A stretch of DNA of 64,000 nt from Acidobacterium sp. (GTDB lineage Bacteria > Acidobacteriota > Vicinamibacteria > Vicinamibacterales > UBA2999). The position numbers and the translations under genes were made by a program. Positions 8,587 to 17,888 of the stretch are shown here, piece by piece. Numbering within the stretch: the first letter of the stretch is position 1; each line of letters begins with the position of its first letter. The DNA is taken from the NCBI GenBank assembly GCA_002737365.1, contig NSIL01000004.1, forward strand, positions 62,001 through 126,000, given 5' to 3'. The notes beneath the pieces are model-generated. The model ran no database searches, was not told where the DNA came from, and saw only the letters and a list, made by a program, of their open reading frames with translations.

Positions 8587-9342
8587 ATGGACCGTATTTA
8601 TCGGGTGAAGCAGGGAATGGGCGGGCGCTACGCCGTGGAGCGCGACGGCAACCTGTTCTGGTTGCGCGGCGACGTCTTCGGTAACTACGAACCGGGCGAT
8701 GAAATTCCCGCCGGCCCGGGCCTCACGTATCTCGCGCCGGTACAGCCGTCGATCGTCGTCTGCATCGGGTTGAACTACAAGGATCACGCCGCGGAGATGA
8801 AGAAGAAGCTACCCGAGGAGCCGCTGGTGTTCCTCAAGCCGGCGACGACGGTGATTGGCCCGGACGAGGCGATCCGGCTGCCCGGCTGGGCCGGCCGCAT
8901 CGAGCACGAGGCCGAAATGGCGGTCGTGATCGGCAAGCGGGCGTCTCAGGTGAAAGCCGCTGATGCCATGGATTACATCCTCGGCGTCACGTGCCTGTGC
9001 GACGTGACCGCGCGCGAACTGCAAGTGCAGGACGTCCAGTACTCACGTGCCAAGGGCTTCGACACCTTTGCTCCCCTCGGCCCCTGCATTGCCGTCGGTC
9101 TCGATCCGTCGGCGCTCGAGATTGAAGGCTGGGTGAATGGCGAGAAGCGCCACCACTCGAACACGCGCGAGCTGATCTTTCCGGTGCCATACCTGGTGGA
9201 GCACGTCTCCCGCTTCATGACCCTGCAGCCCGGCGATGTCATCACCACCGGCACGCCGTCCGGAGTCGGACCCCTGGTCCCCGGCGACCGCATGATGGTC
9301 AAGCTTGAAGGCGTCGGCACGCTCAGCAACCCGTGCCGATGA
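8587..9342 (+). CDS. Fumarylacetoacetate hydrolase (FAH) family protein
   Basis: 251 residues from the ATG at 8587; a GTG at 8578 would add three residues. FAH-fold proteins cleave or isomerise beta-diketo acids or decarboxylate oxaloacetate in catabolism. Motifs seen: [15 protein letters not shown] (substrate loop with catalytic His), [15 protein letters not shown] (metal-binding Glu pair), [11 protein letters not shown]-type segment at [24 protein letters not shown] and the C-terminal [15 protein letters not shown]. The stop overlaps the pccB-like start (ATGA), so it is coupled to the carboxyltransferase. Exact substrate is open: acylpyruvate, oxaloacetate or 5-oxopent-3-ene-dioate type compounds fit the fold. 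Confidence 0.9.
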   Translation: MDRIYRVKQGMGGRYAVERDGNLFWLRGDVFGNYEPGDEIPAGPGLTYLAPVQPSIVVCIGLNYKDHAAEMKKKLPEEPLVFLKPATTVIGPDEAIRLPGWAGRIEHEAEMAVVIGKRASQVKAADAMDYILGVTCLCDVTARELQVQDVQYSRAKGFDTFAPLGPCIAVGLDPSALEIEGWVNGEKRHHSNTRELIFPVPYLVEHVSRFMTLQPGDVITTGTPSGVGPLVPGDRMMVKLEGVGTLSNPCR

Positions 9343-10880
9343 ATCCGGTCGAACGCCTGAGAGCACGCGAGCGCCTCGCCGAACTGGGTGGTGGCGAGGC
9401 GCGCCTCCAGAAACAGCATCAGCAGGGCAAGCTCACGGCCCGCGAGCGCATGACGCGGCTGTTCGATCCCGGCACGTTCGAGGAAGTCGACAAGCTGGTC
9501 ACCCATCGCTGCCAGGACTTCGGCATGGAGCAGCAGATTGTGCCGGGCGACGGGGTGGTGACCGGCCACGGCCGCATCCACGGCCGGGTCGCCTACGCCT
9601 TCGCGCAGGACTTCACCGTGTTCGGCGGCTCGCTGTCGGAGACCAACGCCGCGAAGATCTGCAAGGTGATGGAGATGGCCGTGCGCAACGGCGCACCCGT
9701 CATTGGCCTCAACGACTCGGGCGGCGCGCGCATCCAGGAAGGGGTCGCCTCGCTCGGTGGCTATTCCGACATCTTCCTGCGCAACACCCTGGCCTCGGGC
9801 GTCGTCCCGCAGATCTCCGCGATCATGGGGCCGTGCGCTGGCGGCGCGGTCTACTCGCCCGCCATCACCGACTTCATCGTGATGGTCAAAGAGACCAGCT
9901 ACATGTTCGTCACCGGTCCAGACGTGATTAAGACCGTCACGCACGAGGACGTCACCAAGGAAGACCTGGGTGGCGCGATGACGCACAACGAGAAGAGCGG
10001 CGTTGCCCATTTCGCGGTTGAAGACGATGCCGAATGCCTGGCGTTGATTCGCGAATTGCTGTCGTTCATGCCGGGCAACAATCTCGACGATCCACCACGT
10101 AAGCCGACCGCCGATCCCGCCGATCGCGAAGACGAGTCTCTCGACTCACTCGTGCCGGCGTCGCCCAACCAGCCGTACGACATGCTGGACCTGATCCACA
10201 CGGTGGTGGACGATGGCTACTTCCTGGAAGTGCACCAGCACTACGCGCGCAACCTGCTGGTGGGGTTTGCCCGGCTCGGTGGCCGGCCGGTCGGTATTGT
10301 TGCCAATCAGCCGGCCTATCTCGCCGGCACGCTCGACATCAATGCCGCGGTGAAGGGCGCGCGCTTCGTGCGTTTCTGCGACGCCTTCAACATTCCGCTG
10401 ATCACGTTCGAGGACGTGCCCGGGTTCCTGCCCGGCACCGTGCAGGAGTACGGCGGCATCATTCGCCACGGCGCCAAGTTGTTGTACGCCTTTGCCGAAG
10501 CCACGGTGCCGAAAATCACCGTGATCACGCGCAAGGCCTACGGCGGCGCGTACTGCGTGATGGCGAGCAAGCACCTCCGGACCGACTTCAACTACGCGTG
10601 GCCGAGCGCGGAGATTGCCGTGATGGGCGCCGAAGGCGCCGTCAACATCCTCTACAAGCGCGAGATCGAGAAGGCCGACGATCCGGCGGCCATGCGGGCG
10701 CAGAAGATCGCCGAGTTCCGCGAGCGCTTCGCCAGTCCCTATGTCGCCGCTGAGCGCGGCTACGTCGACGAAGTCATTCTGCCGCGCACGACCCGCGCCA
10801 AGCTGGTGCAGGCGCTGGCGACGCTCGATCACAAACGTGACAAGAACCCGCCGAAGAAGCATGGCAACATTCCGCTCTAA
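9339..10880 (+). CDS. pccB: Acyl-CoA carboxylase carboxyltransferase (beta) subunit, propionyl-CoA type
   Basis: 513 residues from the ATG at 9339. It moves the carboxyl group from carboxybiotin to an acyl-CoA. The start [17 protein letters not shown] and [20 protein letters not shown] are typical of PccB/methylmalonyl-CoA carboxyltransferase. Oxyanion-hole Gly motifs are present in both halves: [20 protein letters not shown] and [12 protein letters not shown] in the N-half, and [20 protein letters not shown] with [15 protein letters not shown] in the C-half. The biotin carboxylase and carrier genes follow at 11747 and 13249, giving a complete enzyme in one cluster. Acetyl-CoA versus propionyl-CoA specificity is inferred from similarity to the family. 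Confidence 0.94.
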   Translation: MNPVERLRARERLAELGGGEARLQKQHQQGKLTARERMTRLFDPGTFEEVDKLVTHRCQDFGMEQQIVPGDGVVTGHGRIHGRVAYAFAQDFTVFGGSLSETNAAKICKVMEMAVRNGAPVIGLNDSGGARIQEGVASLGGYSDIFLRNTLASGVVPQISAIMGPCAGGAVYSPAITDFIVMVKETSYMFVTGPDVIKTVTHEDVTKEDLGGAMTHNEKSGVAHFAVEDDAECLALIRELLSFMPGNNLDDPPRKPTADPADREDESLDSLVPASPNQPYDMLDLIHTVVDDGYFLEVHQHYARNLLVGFARLGGRPVGIVANQPAYLAGTLDINAAVKGARFVRFCDAFNIPLITFEDVPGFLPGTVQEYGGIIRHGAKLLYAFAEATVPKITVITRKAYGGAYCVMASKHLRTDFNYAWPSAEIAVMGAEGAVNILYKREIEKADDPAAMRAQKIAEFRERFASPYVAAERGYVDEVILPRTTRAKLVQALATLDHKRDKNPPKKHGNIPL

Positions 10881-11024
10881 CCTTCTGGCCGGTCTGGTGG
10901 TGGCGAGCGTGGCGTGCGCACAGGCCTCCGAGGCGCCGGCACCTACTACTGGGCGGTGGGCGCCTTCAAGGGTGGCCGCCAGGTGGCCTACTCGGGACGT
11001 GCGGCCTTCGTCGTGCTGAAGTAG
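10861..11024 (+). pseudogene. Remnant of a small lipoprotein gene (signal peptide and C-terminal tail in different frames)
   Basis: An ATG at 10861, inside the last codons of pccB, opens a signal peptide with lipobox ([20 protein letters not shown]). From 10932 a different frame reads GAGTYYWAVGAFKGGRQVAY and SGRAAFVVLK, ending at TAG 11022-11024. That second part looks like the last strands of a beta-sandwich domain. The two pieces are in frames 1 and 3, so a deletion with a frameshift has joined the ends of one gene. No intact reading frame spans both. Not certain: the N-terminal piece could be chance. Confidence 0.5.
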
Positions 11025-11027
11025 CGG

Positions 11028-11717
11028 ATGCGCCTGCGTCCCCGCGCCGTTGTCTTTGACATCGACGGCACGCTCGTTGACAACATGTCGCTGCACGCCG
11101 AGGCCTTCGCGGCATTCGCGCGGCGTCACGGCCTGCCACCGCTGACCAGCGGAGATCGCGCCCTTCTCGACGGCCGGCGCAACAGCGAGATCTTCCCGAT
11201 CCTGTTCAACCGCGAGGTGCCGCGCGACGAGTGGCTGGCGTTCGAGCACGAGAAGGAAGGTCTCTATCGCGAGATCTCGCGCGGCCGGCTGGCGCCCATG
11301 ACCGGTCTCCTGCGATTGTTGGCGCGCTTGACGGACGAAGCTATCCCAGTCGCGCTCGCCACCTCGGCGCCCGAACCCAACGTGGTGCATACGCTCAGCG
11401 AGATTGGTCTCGGTGGCACCTTCGAGATCATCGTTCGTGGCGATCAAGTCGGGCGAGGCAAGCCCGCGCCCGACGTGTTTATCGAGGCCGGCCGGCAGCT
11501 GGGCATCGCCGCCGCTGATTGTCTGGTCTTCGAAGATGCGCCGGTGGGGATCGTGGCCGCGCAGGCCGCCGGCATGCCGGTCGTCGCCCTCACCACCAGC
11601 TTCAGCGAGAGCCACTTCGCCGGGTTGCAGCCACCACCCACCGCGACGTGCGCGGATTTCGACGCCTTCCTCGACCGACACTTCTCGTCGCCGCCGAGAC
11701 GACAGCAGTCCCTGTAA
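11028..11717 (+). CDS. HAD-superfamily hydrolase, beta-phosphoglucomutase / phosphoglycolate phosphatase-like
   Basis: 229 residues. HAD motif I is AVVFDIDGTLVDN with nucleophile D11 and acid D13; motif II is the Thr/Ser in VALATSAPEP; motif III Lys lies in GRGKPAPDVFIEA and motif IV is LVFEDAPVGIVAAQAAGMPV. The cap between residues 18 and 80 is the helical type 1 (C1) form (LHAEAFAAFARRHG). It would be a cytosolic phosphatase or phosphomutase on small sugars or glycolate; specificity is not visible. It sits between the carboxyltransferase and biotin carboxylase genes without overlap. Confidence 0.88.
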   Translation: MRLRPRAVVFDIDGTLVDNMSLHAEAFAAFARRHGLPPLTSGDRALLDGRRNSEIFPILFNREVPRDEWLAFEHEKEGLYREISRGRLAPMTGLLRLLARLTDEAIPVALATSAPEPNVVHTLSEIGLGGTFEIIVRGDQVGRGKPAPDVFIEAGRQLGIAAADCLVFEDAPVGIVAAQAAGMPVVALTTSFSESHFAGLQPPPTATCADFDAFLDRHFSSPPRRQQSL

Positions 11718-11746
11718 CTGATAGAATCGCAAGCGGTTTGGGCTCA

Positions 11747-13252
11747 ATGAAGAAGATCCTGATCGCCAATCGCGGCGAGATTGCCGTGCGCGTGATTCGT
11801 GCCTGCCGCGACATGGGCATCGCGACGGTCGCCATTTATTCGGAGTGCGATCGCGCCGCGTTGCACGTTCGCCTCGCTGATGAAGCGTGGCCGGTGGGTC
11901 CGAGTGCGCCGCGCGAGAGTTATCTGCGCATCGACGCGATCATCGAGGCGGCGAAGAAGTCGGGCGCTGATGCGGTGCATCCGGGCTACGGGTTCCTGGC
12001 TGAAAACGAAGACTTCGCGGCCGCCTGCCGTGATGCCGGCCTGGTGTTCATCGGCCCGTCGCCCGAAGCCATCACCTTGATGGGCAGCAAGACCGCGGCG
12101 CGACAGGCGGCGATCAAGGCCGGGGTGCCCGTCGTGCCCGGAACCGAAGAGCCGCTGAGCGAGGACACGTCGGATGCTGACGTCCTGACGGTGGCAGAGC
12201 GCATCGGCTATCCGCTGATGCTCAAGGCGGTGGCGGGCGGCGGCGGCAAAGGCATGCGCATGGTGTCGACGCCGGCTGACCTGCCCGCGGCCCTGCGGGC
12301 GGCCCGCTCCGAGGCGCTGTCGGCGTTTGGCGACGGTGCCGTCTATCTCGAGCGGCGCATTCTGGCGCCCCGCCATATCGAGGTGCAATTGCTCGGCGAT
12401 CACCATGGCACCGTGCTGCCGTTCGTTGAGCGCGAGTGTTCCATTCAACGTCGGCACCAGAAGGTGGTCGAAGAGAGCCCCTCGCTGGCGGTGTCACCCG
12501 AGTTGCGCCGGCGCATGACCTCGGCGGCCGCGGCCGTAGCGAAGACCGTCGGCTACACCAACGCCGGCACGATTGAGTTCCTGCTCGACCGCGACGGGTC
12601 GTTCTACTTTCTCGAGATGAACACGCGCCTGCAGGTCGAACATCCCATCACCGAGATGGTGACCGGTGTGGACCTGGTGCAGTGGCAGATTCGCATTGCC
12701 CGCGGCGAGCCGTTGACCCTCGCTCCCGAATCGTTGCTGACGCCCAAGGCACACGCGATCGAGTGCCGCATCTATGCCGAGGATCCGGAGACTGGTTTCA
12801 TGCCGTCACCCGGTCGCATCCAGGGTCTGCGCGTGCCGCATGGCCCCGGCGTGCGCGATGACAGTGGCGCCTACGAGGGCGGCGAGGTGCCGATTTTCTA
12901 CGACCCGATGATCTCGAAGCTGGTGACGTGGGGCGAGACCCGCGGTCACGCCATTGCCCGCATGAAGCGCGCGCTCGCGGAATACCAGGTGCGCGGCATC
13001 CGTACCACCATCCCGTTCTTCCAGTGGCTCCTCGACGACGAGGACTTCAAGGCCGCGCGGTTCGACACCACCTTCATCGATCGCAAGTGGGGCGCGCCCG
13101 GAAGCCGCCTGCCACAAGCCATCGATTCCGCGCACGAAGACCTCGCCGTGATCGCCGCTGCCGTTCACATGTTCACGCGGTCGACCGCGACAGTGGTCAG
13201 CGAGCCGGTGAGCATCTGGAAACAGGCCGGCCGGGCCGAGGCCCTGCGATGA
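11747..13252 (+). CDS. accC: Acetyl-/propionyl-CoA carboxylase biotin carboxylase subunit
   Basis: 501 residues from the ATG at 11747, which gives the standard opening MKKILIANRGEIAVRVIRAC. It uses ATP and bicarbonate to carboxylate biotin. Features: PGYGFLAENEDFA, ATP-grasp KAVAGGGGKGMRMV, ERRILAPRHIEVQLLGDHHG, VERECSIQRRHQKVVEE, EMNTRLQVEHPITEM with catalytic residues, and the C-terminal ECRIYAEDPETGFMPSPGRI. A -10-like TAGAAT lies at 11722-11727. The stop overlaps the biotin carrier start (ATGA). Length fits a single biotin carboxylase, not the fused alpha subunit, because the carrier is a separate gene here. Confidence 0.96.
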   Translation: MKKILIANRGEIAVRVIRACRDMGIATVAIYSECDRAALHVRLADEAWPVGPSAPRESYLRIDAIIEAAKKSGADAVHPGYGFLAENEDFAAACRDAGLVFIGPSPEAITLMGSKTAARQAAIKAGVPVVPGTEEPLSEDTSDADVLTVAERIGYPLMLKAVAGGGGKGMRMVSTPADLPAALRAARSEALSAFGDGAVYLERRILAPRHIEVQLLGDHHGTVLPFVERECSIQRRHQKVVEESPSLAVSPELRRRMTSAAAAVAKTVGYTNAGTIEFLLDRDGSFYFLEMNTRLQVEHPITEMVTGVDLVQWQIRIARGEPLTLAPESLLTPKAHAIECRIYAEDPETGFMPSPGRIQGLRVPHGPGVRDDSGAYEGGEVPIFYDPMISKLVTWGETRGHAIARMKRALAEYQVRGIRTTIPFFQWLLDDEDFKAARFDTTFIDRKWGAPGSRLPQAIDSAHEDLAVIAAAVHMFTRSTATVVSEPVSIWKQAGRAEALR

Positions 13253-13776
13253 ACTTCGAGATCGCGGTTGGCCACGGCGTGCGCACTGTGTCGGTGACTC
13301 GGCAGGGATCACAGCTGCAGGTGTCGATTGACGGCCGTACGGTGGTCGTCGATGCCCGCCGGGTTGGCGACATGGAGCTGTCGTTGTTGGTGGCGCCCGC
13401 GGGTGGCGCGGATCCCGTGCACAGCGTGGACGCGTCCCTTGCGGCTCGGCGAACCGCCGGTGACTTTGATGTCCACGTCGCGGGCCGGACCATTCCCGTC
13501 CAGGTCCGCCTGGCGGGCGGCTTTGGCCGTCAGAAGAAGGCCGGCGCGGCCCAGGGCACCGGACCGCAACGCATCACCGCTCCCATGCCCGGCAAGATCG
13601 TTCGCGTGCTGGTGAAACCCGGCGACGAGGTGAAGGCCCGGCAAGGCCTCGTCGTGGTTGAAGCCATGAAGATGGAGAACGAACTGCGCGCCGCGCGCGA
13701 CGGCCGTGTTCGCGACGTCGCGGTCACGGAAGGGCAGTCGGTCGACGCGGGTGCGCTCCTGTTGGTCGTGGAGTAA
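13249..13776 (+). CDS. Biotin carboxyl carrier protein of the acyl-CoA carboxylase
   Basis: 175 residues, start coupled to the biotin carboxylase stop. The C-terminal lipoyl/biotinyl domain (about 108-175) has the biotinylation site EAMKMEN with K141, preceded by APMPGKIVRVLVKPGDEV and followed by VRDVAVTEGQSVDAGALLLV. The first ~100 residues are beta-rich and resemble the BT domain that links carrier and carboxyltransferase in propionyl-CoA carboxylase alpha subunits. With the upstream gene it makes a split alpha subunit. Confidence 0.93.
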   Translation: MNFEIAVGHGVRTVSVTRQGSQLQVSIDGRTVVVDARRVGDMELSLLVAPAGGADPVHSVDASLAARRTAGDFDVHVAGRTIPVQVRLAGGFGRQKKAGAAQGTGPQRITAPMPGKIVRVLVKPGDEVKARQGLVVVEAMKMENELRAARDGRVRDVAVTEGQSVDAGALLLVVE

Positions 13777-13784
13777 CTGCCGGC

Positions 13785-16700
13785 ATGACCCAGACGACGC
13801 CGATGACCAGCAGGCTGCGTTCGGCGGTCAGCGTCGGGTATCGACTGGCGCGGCGATTTGCCGTCACCATCGGCGTGGTCGTCGCCGTGATTCTCGTCTC
13901 GACCCTGACCATCGACCTCGGCCCCGCCTTGCGCGCGCGCGCCGAGTCGGCGGGCAGCAACTGGTTCGCGCGGAAGCTGACCATCGGCCGGCTCGGCATC
14001 CACCTCGCCGCTGGCCGCTTTGCGATCGAAGACCTCCGCATCGAAGGGATGCTGCCGGGCGAGCCGCCCTGGCTGGTGGCCAAGCACATTTCCGTGTCGC
14101 TGGCGTGGAGCGCGTTGTTCGGCCGCGAGCTCCTGCTCGACGACATCGAGATGACCGACTGGCGCATGACGGTCGAATCGTTTCCTGATGGCCGCCAGAC
14201 GTTTCCGCGCGTGACCGGGCCGCCGCGATCGCCGCGCAGCGGTCCGGGGCTGGTGAGGACGACGCTGCAGTATGTCCACGCGCACCGTGGCGAGTTGGTC
14301 ATCAACGACTACGGTTCCGACTGGTTTGCCGTGCTCCCCAACTTCGACGTCACGGTGGCCAGAATTGGTGAGTACCGGGGCACCCTGAAGTTTGACGGCG
14401 GCAACATCGCCATTCAGAAGTACGTGCCGATCACGGCCCAGTTCAGCTCGGCCTTCAGACTCACCGACGGCAAGATCGTCTTCGACCGCATGGACCTGGT
14501 TACCGACGGGGCCGTGTCACAACTGTCGGGGGTCATCGATCCGGCGCAGTGGCCGGAGCAGTTGTATCAAGTCAAGTCGCGGATGCAGCTTCCCAAGATG
14601 CGCGAGATTTTCTTCGCCCGTGATCAGTTCACGCTGTCGGGTGAGGGCAACTTCACGGGTACGTTCCACATGTTCGCGGGGGGGCGTGAGTTGAAGGGGG
14701 ACTTCTCCAGCGTGGCAGCCGGCGTCAACGACTACCGCTTTCCCAATCTCGCCGGCTCGGTGGTCTGGGTGCGCGAGAAGATGGAAGTGACGCGTGCCAC
14801 CTCTGGCTTCTACGGTGGCACGACCGAGTTCCGGTACGAGATGGCCCCGCTCGGCAATCGCACCACGCCGGCGCGCGCCACGTTCGACGCCAAGTACACC
14901 GACGTCGACCTCTCGGCGCTCTCGGACTTCTTCCAGATGCGCGGCTTGCGCGTGGCGGGACGGGCCACGGGTCACAACGAGATGGCGTGGACGCTCGGAA
15001 AGTTCGCCGATCGCAGTGGCAGCGGCGAGGTGACTGTTGCCGCTCCGGAAGGCGTGCCGTTGCAGGGCCCGCAACTGCCGGCCGGGGCCGCGGCCGACGC
15101 GCGCGATCGCTACACCATCCCCGGGCCGTTCAGTAACCACACGCCGCTCAACCCGATGCCGGTGGCCGGCCACTTGACCTACGCGTTTGATCCCGAGGCG
15201 ATTCGCTTCGAGCCAAGCCAGGTCTTCACCGAGGACACCTATCTGGCATTCGAGGGTGCCACTGCATACGGCGAGCGGTCGAAGCTGCCGTTCCGGCTGA
15301 CCAGCCGCAATTGGCAGGAAAGCGATCGCATGCTGGCGGGCATCATGACCGCCTTTGGCGCAGGCACCCGGGCGATTCCGATCGACGGGGTGGGCCGGTT
15401 TGAGGGCGTCATGCTCGGCGCTTTTCGCCGGCCGCGGATCGAGGGCCACCTGGTCGGCGCCGAGATGCGCGGGTGGGACGTGAACTGGGGCGAGGTGGAT
15501 GGCGACTTCGTCGTCGAGAACTCCTACGCCAACGTCAGCCGCGCCGTGATCCGCTCCGGCTCGTCGCGCATGGATGTGACCGGTCAGTTCTCGCTCGGCT
15601 ATCCGCGGGCCGACGGCGGCGACGAGATGGACGCGCGCATTCGCGTCACCGAACGCGATCTGGTCGACTTCCGCGAGGCGTTCGATCTGCAGGATTACGA
15701 AGTCGACGGCAGTCTGTCCGGCGACTTCCACGTCTATGGCCACTACGAAGGGCCGCAGGGCTTCGGCCGCATGACCATTGCCCGCGGCCTGGCCTACGAC
15801 GAACCGTTCGCCGTGGCCGAGACGGCGCTGCGGTTCGAGGGCGCCGGCGTGCGGCTCGACGCGTTGGCGATGTCCAAGGGCGGTGGCGAGATTACCGGGG
15901 CCGCCTATGTCGGCTGGAATGGCACGTATTCGTTCAATGCCGACGGCCGCAACATCGCGGTCGAGACGCTGGCGCTCACCACCTATCCCGGCTACCCGAC
16001 CTTCTTTGGGTCGCTCGATTTCAGCGCCAGCGGCACCGGCACCTTCGAGGCGCCGCGTTATGACGTGCGCTTCAGCGCCAGCGACCTGTTCTTCGGCGAC
16101 GAAGGCGTCGGCGAGATGTCGGGCCGGCTGTCGATGCGCGGCCTGTTGATGACCTACGAGGTGGAAGTCGCGTCGACGCGACTGGCGATGTCGGGCACGG
16201 GCCGCATCGAGCTGAACGACGAGATGGATGCCGAAATGTCGTTCCGGGTCAGTGACTCGTCTCTCGATCCGTTCATCCGTGCGTTCCAGCCGGCCTTTTC
16301 GCCGTTCACGTCGGCGATTGCCAGCGGCACCATTCGCGTCGTCGGCGAGCTCTACAATCCCGACGCCTTGCGCATTGACACCGCGGTCGAGTCGGTGGAC
16401 TTGCGCTTGATCGACTACCGGCTGCACAACGCCGCGCCGATTCGCTTGAGCGTTGAGGGGCAGTCGCTGCAAGTGGATGCCTTGCGGCTGGTTGGGGATG
16501 GCACCGAGCTGGACCTGACCGGCAGTGTCGACCTGCGCGATCAGTCGCTGGCGCTGCAGGCCAACGGGGCTGCGAACCTGGCGGTGCTGCAGGGATTTGT
16601 CGCTGATGTTCGCAGTTCCGGCCGCGCCGAGGTGACCGCGCGCATTGGCGGCACGGCGCGTGAACCGGTGGTGGCGGGCAACGCCCTGTTGACTGATGGC

Positions 16701-17888
16701 CGGGTGCGCTACCTGGCGTTCCCGCATGCGATGGAAGAGGTCAACGGCATCGTGACGTTCGATGTCAGCGGCGTCCGGCTCGATGGCCTGACGGCTCGTC
16801 TCGGTGGCGGCCCGCTCCGATTTGGCGGCCGCATTGGACTGTCCGGGTACCAGTTGAGCGAATTCGATGTGACGGCGGTCGGCCAGGACATGCGGTTGCG
16901 CTATCCCGAAGGCATGCGATCGCTGGTCGATGGCACGTTCGCGCTGCAGGGACCCGCGGCGTCGCCGGTCGTCACCGGAACCGTCACCGTGAAGAACGCC
17001 AGTTGGACCCGCGGCATCGACACCTCGGGCGGCCTGTTCAGTGGCTTGGGCGGCGAGGCGGCGCTGCCCGCAATGCAGGGACAAGTGGCGCCGCCGTCGG
17101 CCCTGCGTTTCGACGTGCGCTTGATCGCGCCGTCGAGCCTGCACATCGACAACGACCAGGCCCGCGTGGTCGCGAGTGCTGACCTGACGCTGCGCGGCAC
17201 CCTCGACCGGCCCCTGATCTTCGGGACCGCGGAGATCGTGCGCGGCGAAGCGGAATTCGAGGGCCGGCGCTATGTCGTGACCCGCGGCAGCCTGGACTTC
17301 GCCAATCCCGTCCGCATCCAGCCGTTCTTCGACATCGAGGCCGAGACGCGGGTCCGGGTGCCGGGACAGACCTATCGCATCACCATGCGCATGGCGGGCA
17401 CCACGGACCGACTGCAACCGCAGTTCCAGTCGGATCCGCCGTTGCAGACCCTCGACATCCTGGCCCTGCTGTTCAGCGACCAGGCACCGAGCGGCGACAT
17501 GGAGCTGGCCCGCCTGCAGCGGCCGAACGAACAGGAACAGCGACTGGTCGAAGCCCGAGCGACCCGCGCGCTGACCGGCACCCTCTCGGCCGAAGTGGGT
17601 CGTGTCGTCGAACAGACATTTGGCGTCGATACGTTTCAGATCACGCCGCTCCTGAACGATCCCTATCAGCAGTCGGCGCGGATCAACCTCAACCCCACCG
17701 CGCGCGTGACCATCGGCAAGCGCATTTCGAGCCGGGTCTTCCTGACCTACGCGCGCAGCCTGTCGTCGGCCGAATACGACCAGATCATCCTGCTGGAGTT
17801 CGATGAGAGCGACACCTTGTCGTGGGTGCTGTCGCAGAACGAGGATCGGACCTACGCGCTGGAAGTCCGCAAGAGGCACTCCTTCTGA
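13785..17888 (+). CDS. tamB: TamB-like inner-membrane/periplasmic translocation and lipid-transport protein
   Basis: 1367 residues. A single N-terminal transmembrane anchor (residues about 25-43, FAVTIGVVVAVILVSTLTI) is followed by an AsmA-like start (LTIGRLGIHLAAGRFAIEDL, a form of the RIxIxNPxGF pattern) and a very long repetitive beta-region (the hydrophobic groove proposed to bridge inner and outer membranes). The last ~400 residues are the DUF490/TamB domain (IFGTAEIVRGEAEFEGRRYV, GRVVEQTFGVDTFQI, RKRHSF end). It joins bamA by a one-base overlap (TGATG), the standard tamB-tamA/bamA neighbourhood. Role in outer-membrane protein insertion or lipid flow is known for the family, not proven here. 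Confidence 0.92.
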   Translation: MTQTTPMTSRLRSAVSVGYRLARRFAVTIGVVVAVILVSTLTIDLGPALRARAESAGSNWFARKLTIGRLGIHLAAGRFAIEDLRIEGMLPGEPPWLVAKHISVSLAWSALFGRELLLDDIEMTDWRMTVESFPDGRQTFPRVTGPPRSPRSGPGLVRTTLQYVHAHRGELVINDYGSDWFAVLPNFDVTVARIGEYRGTLKFDGGNIAIQKYVPITAQFSSAFRLTDGKIVFDRMDLVTDGAVSQLSGVIDPAQWPEQLYQVKSRMQLPKMREIFFARDQFTLSGEGNFTGTFHMFAGGRELKGDFSSVAAGVNDYRFPNLAGSVVWVREKMEVTRATSGFYGGTTEFRYEMAPLGNRTTPARATFDAKYTDVDLSALSDFFQMRGLRVAGRATGHNEMAWTLGKFADRSGSGEVTVAAPEGVPLQGPQLPAGAAADARDRYTIPGPFSNHTPLNPMPVAGHLTYAFDPEAIRFEPSQVFTEDTYLAFEGATAYGERSKLPFRLTSRNWQESDRMLAGIMTAFGAGTRAIPIDGVGRFEGVMLGAFRRPRIEGHLVGAEMRGWDVNWGEVDGDFVVENSYANVSRAVIRSGSSRMDVTGQFSLGYPRADGGDEMDARIRVTERDLVDFREAFDLQDYEVDGSLSGDFHVYGHYEGPQGFGRMTIARGLAYDEPFAVAETALRFEGAGVRLDALAMSKGGGEITGAAYVGWNGTYSFNADGRNIAVETLALTTYPGYPTFFGSLDFSASGTGTFEAPRYDVRFSASDLFFGDEGVGEMSGRLSMRGLLMTYEVEVASTRLAMSGTGRIELNDEMDAEMSFRVSDSSLDPFIRAFQPAFSPFTSAIASGTIRVVGELYNPDALRIDTAVESVDLRLIDYRLHNAAPIRLSVEGQSLQVDALRLVGDGTELDLTGSVDLRDQSLALQANGAANLAVLQGFVADVRSSGRAEVTARIGGTAREPVVAGNALLTDGRVRYLAFPHAMEEVNGIVTFDVSGVRLDGLTARLGGGPLRFGGRIGLSGYQLSEFDVTAVGQDMRLRYPEGMRSLVDGTFALQGPAASPVVTGTVTVKNASWTRGIDTSGGLFSGLGGEAALPAMQGQVAPPSALRFDVRLIAPSSLHIDNDQARVVASADLTLRGTLDRPLIFGTAEIVRGEAEFEGRRYVVTRGSLDFANPVRIQPFFDIEAETRVRVPGQTYRITMRMAGTTDRLQPQFQSDPPLQTLDILALLFSDQAPSGDMELARLQRPNEQEQRLVEARATRALTGTLSAEVGRVVEQTFGVDTFQITPLLNDPYQQSARINLNPTARVTIGKRISSRVFLTYARSLSSAEYDQIILLEFDESDTLSWVLSQNEDRTYALEVRKRHSF

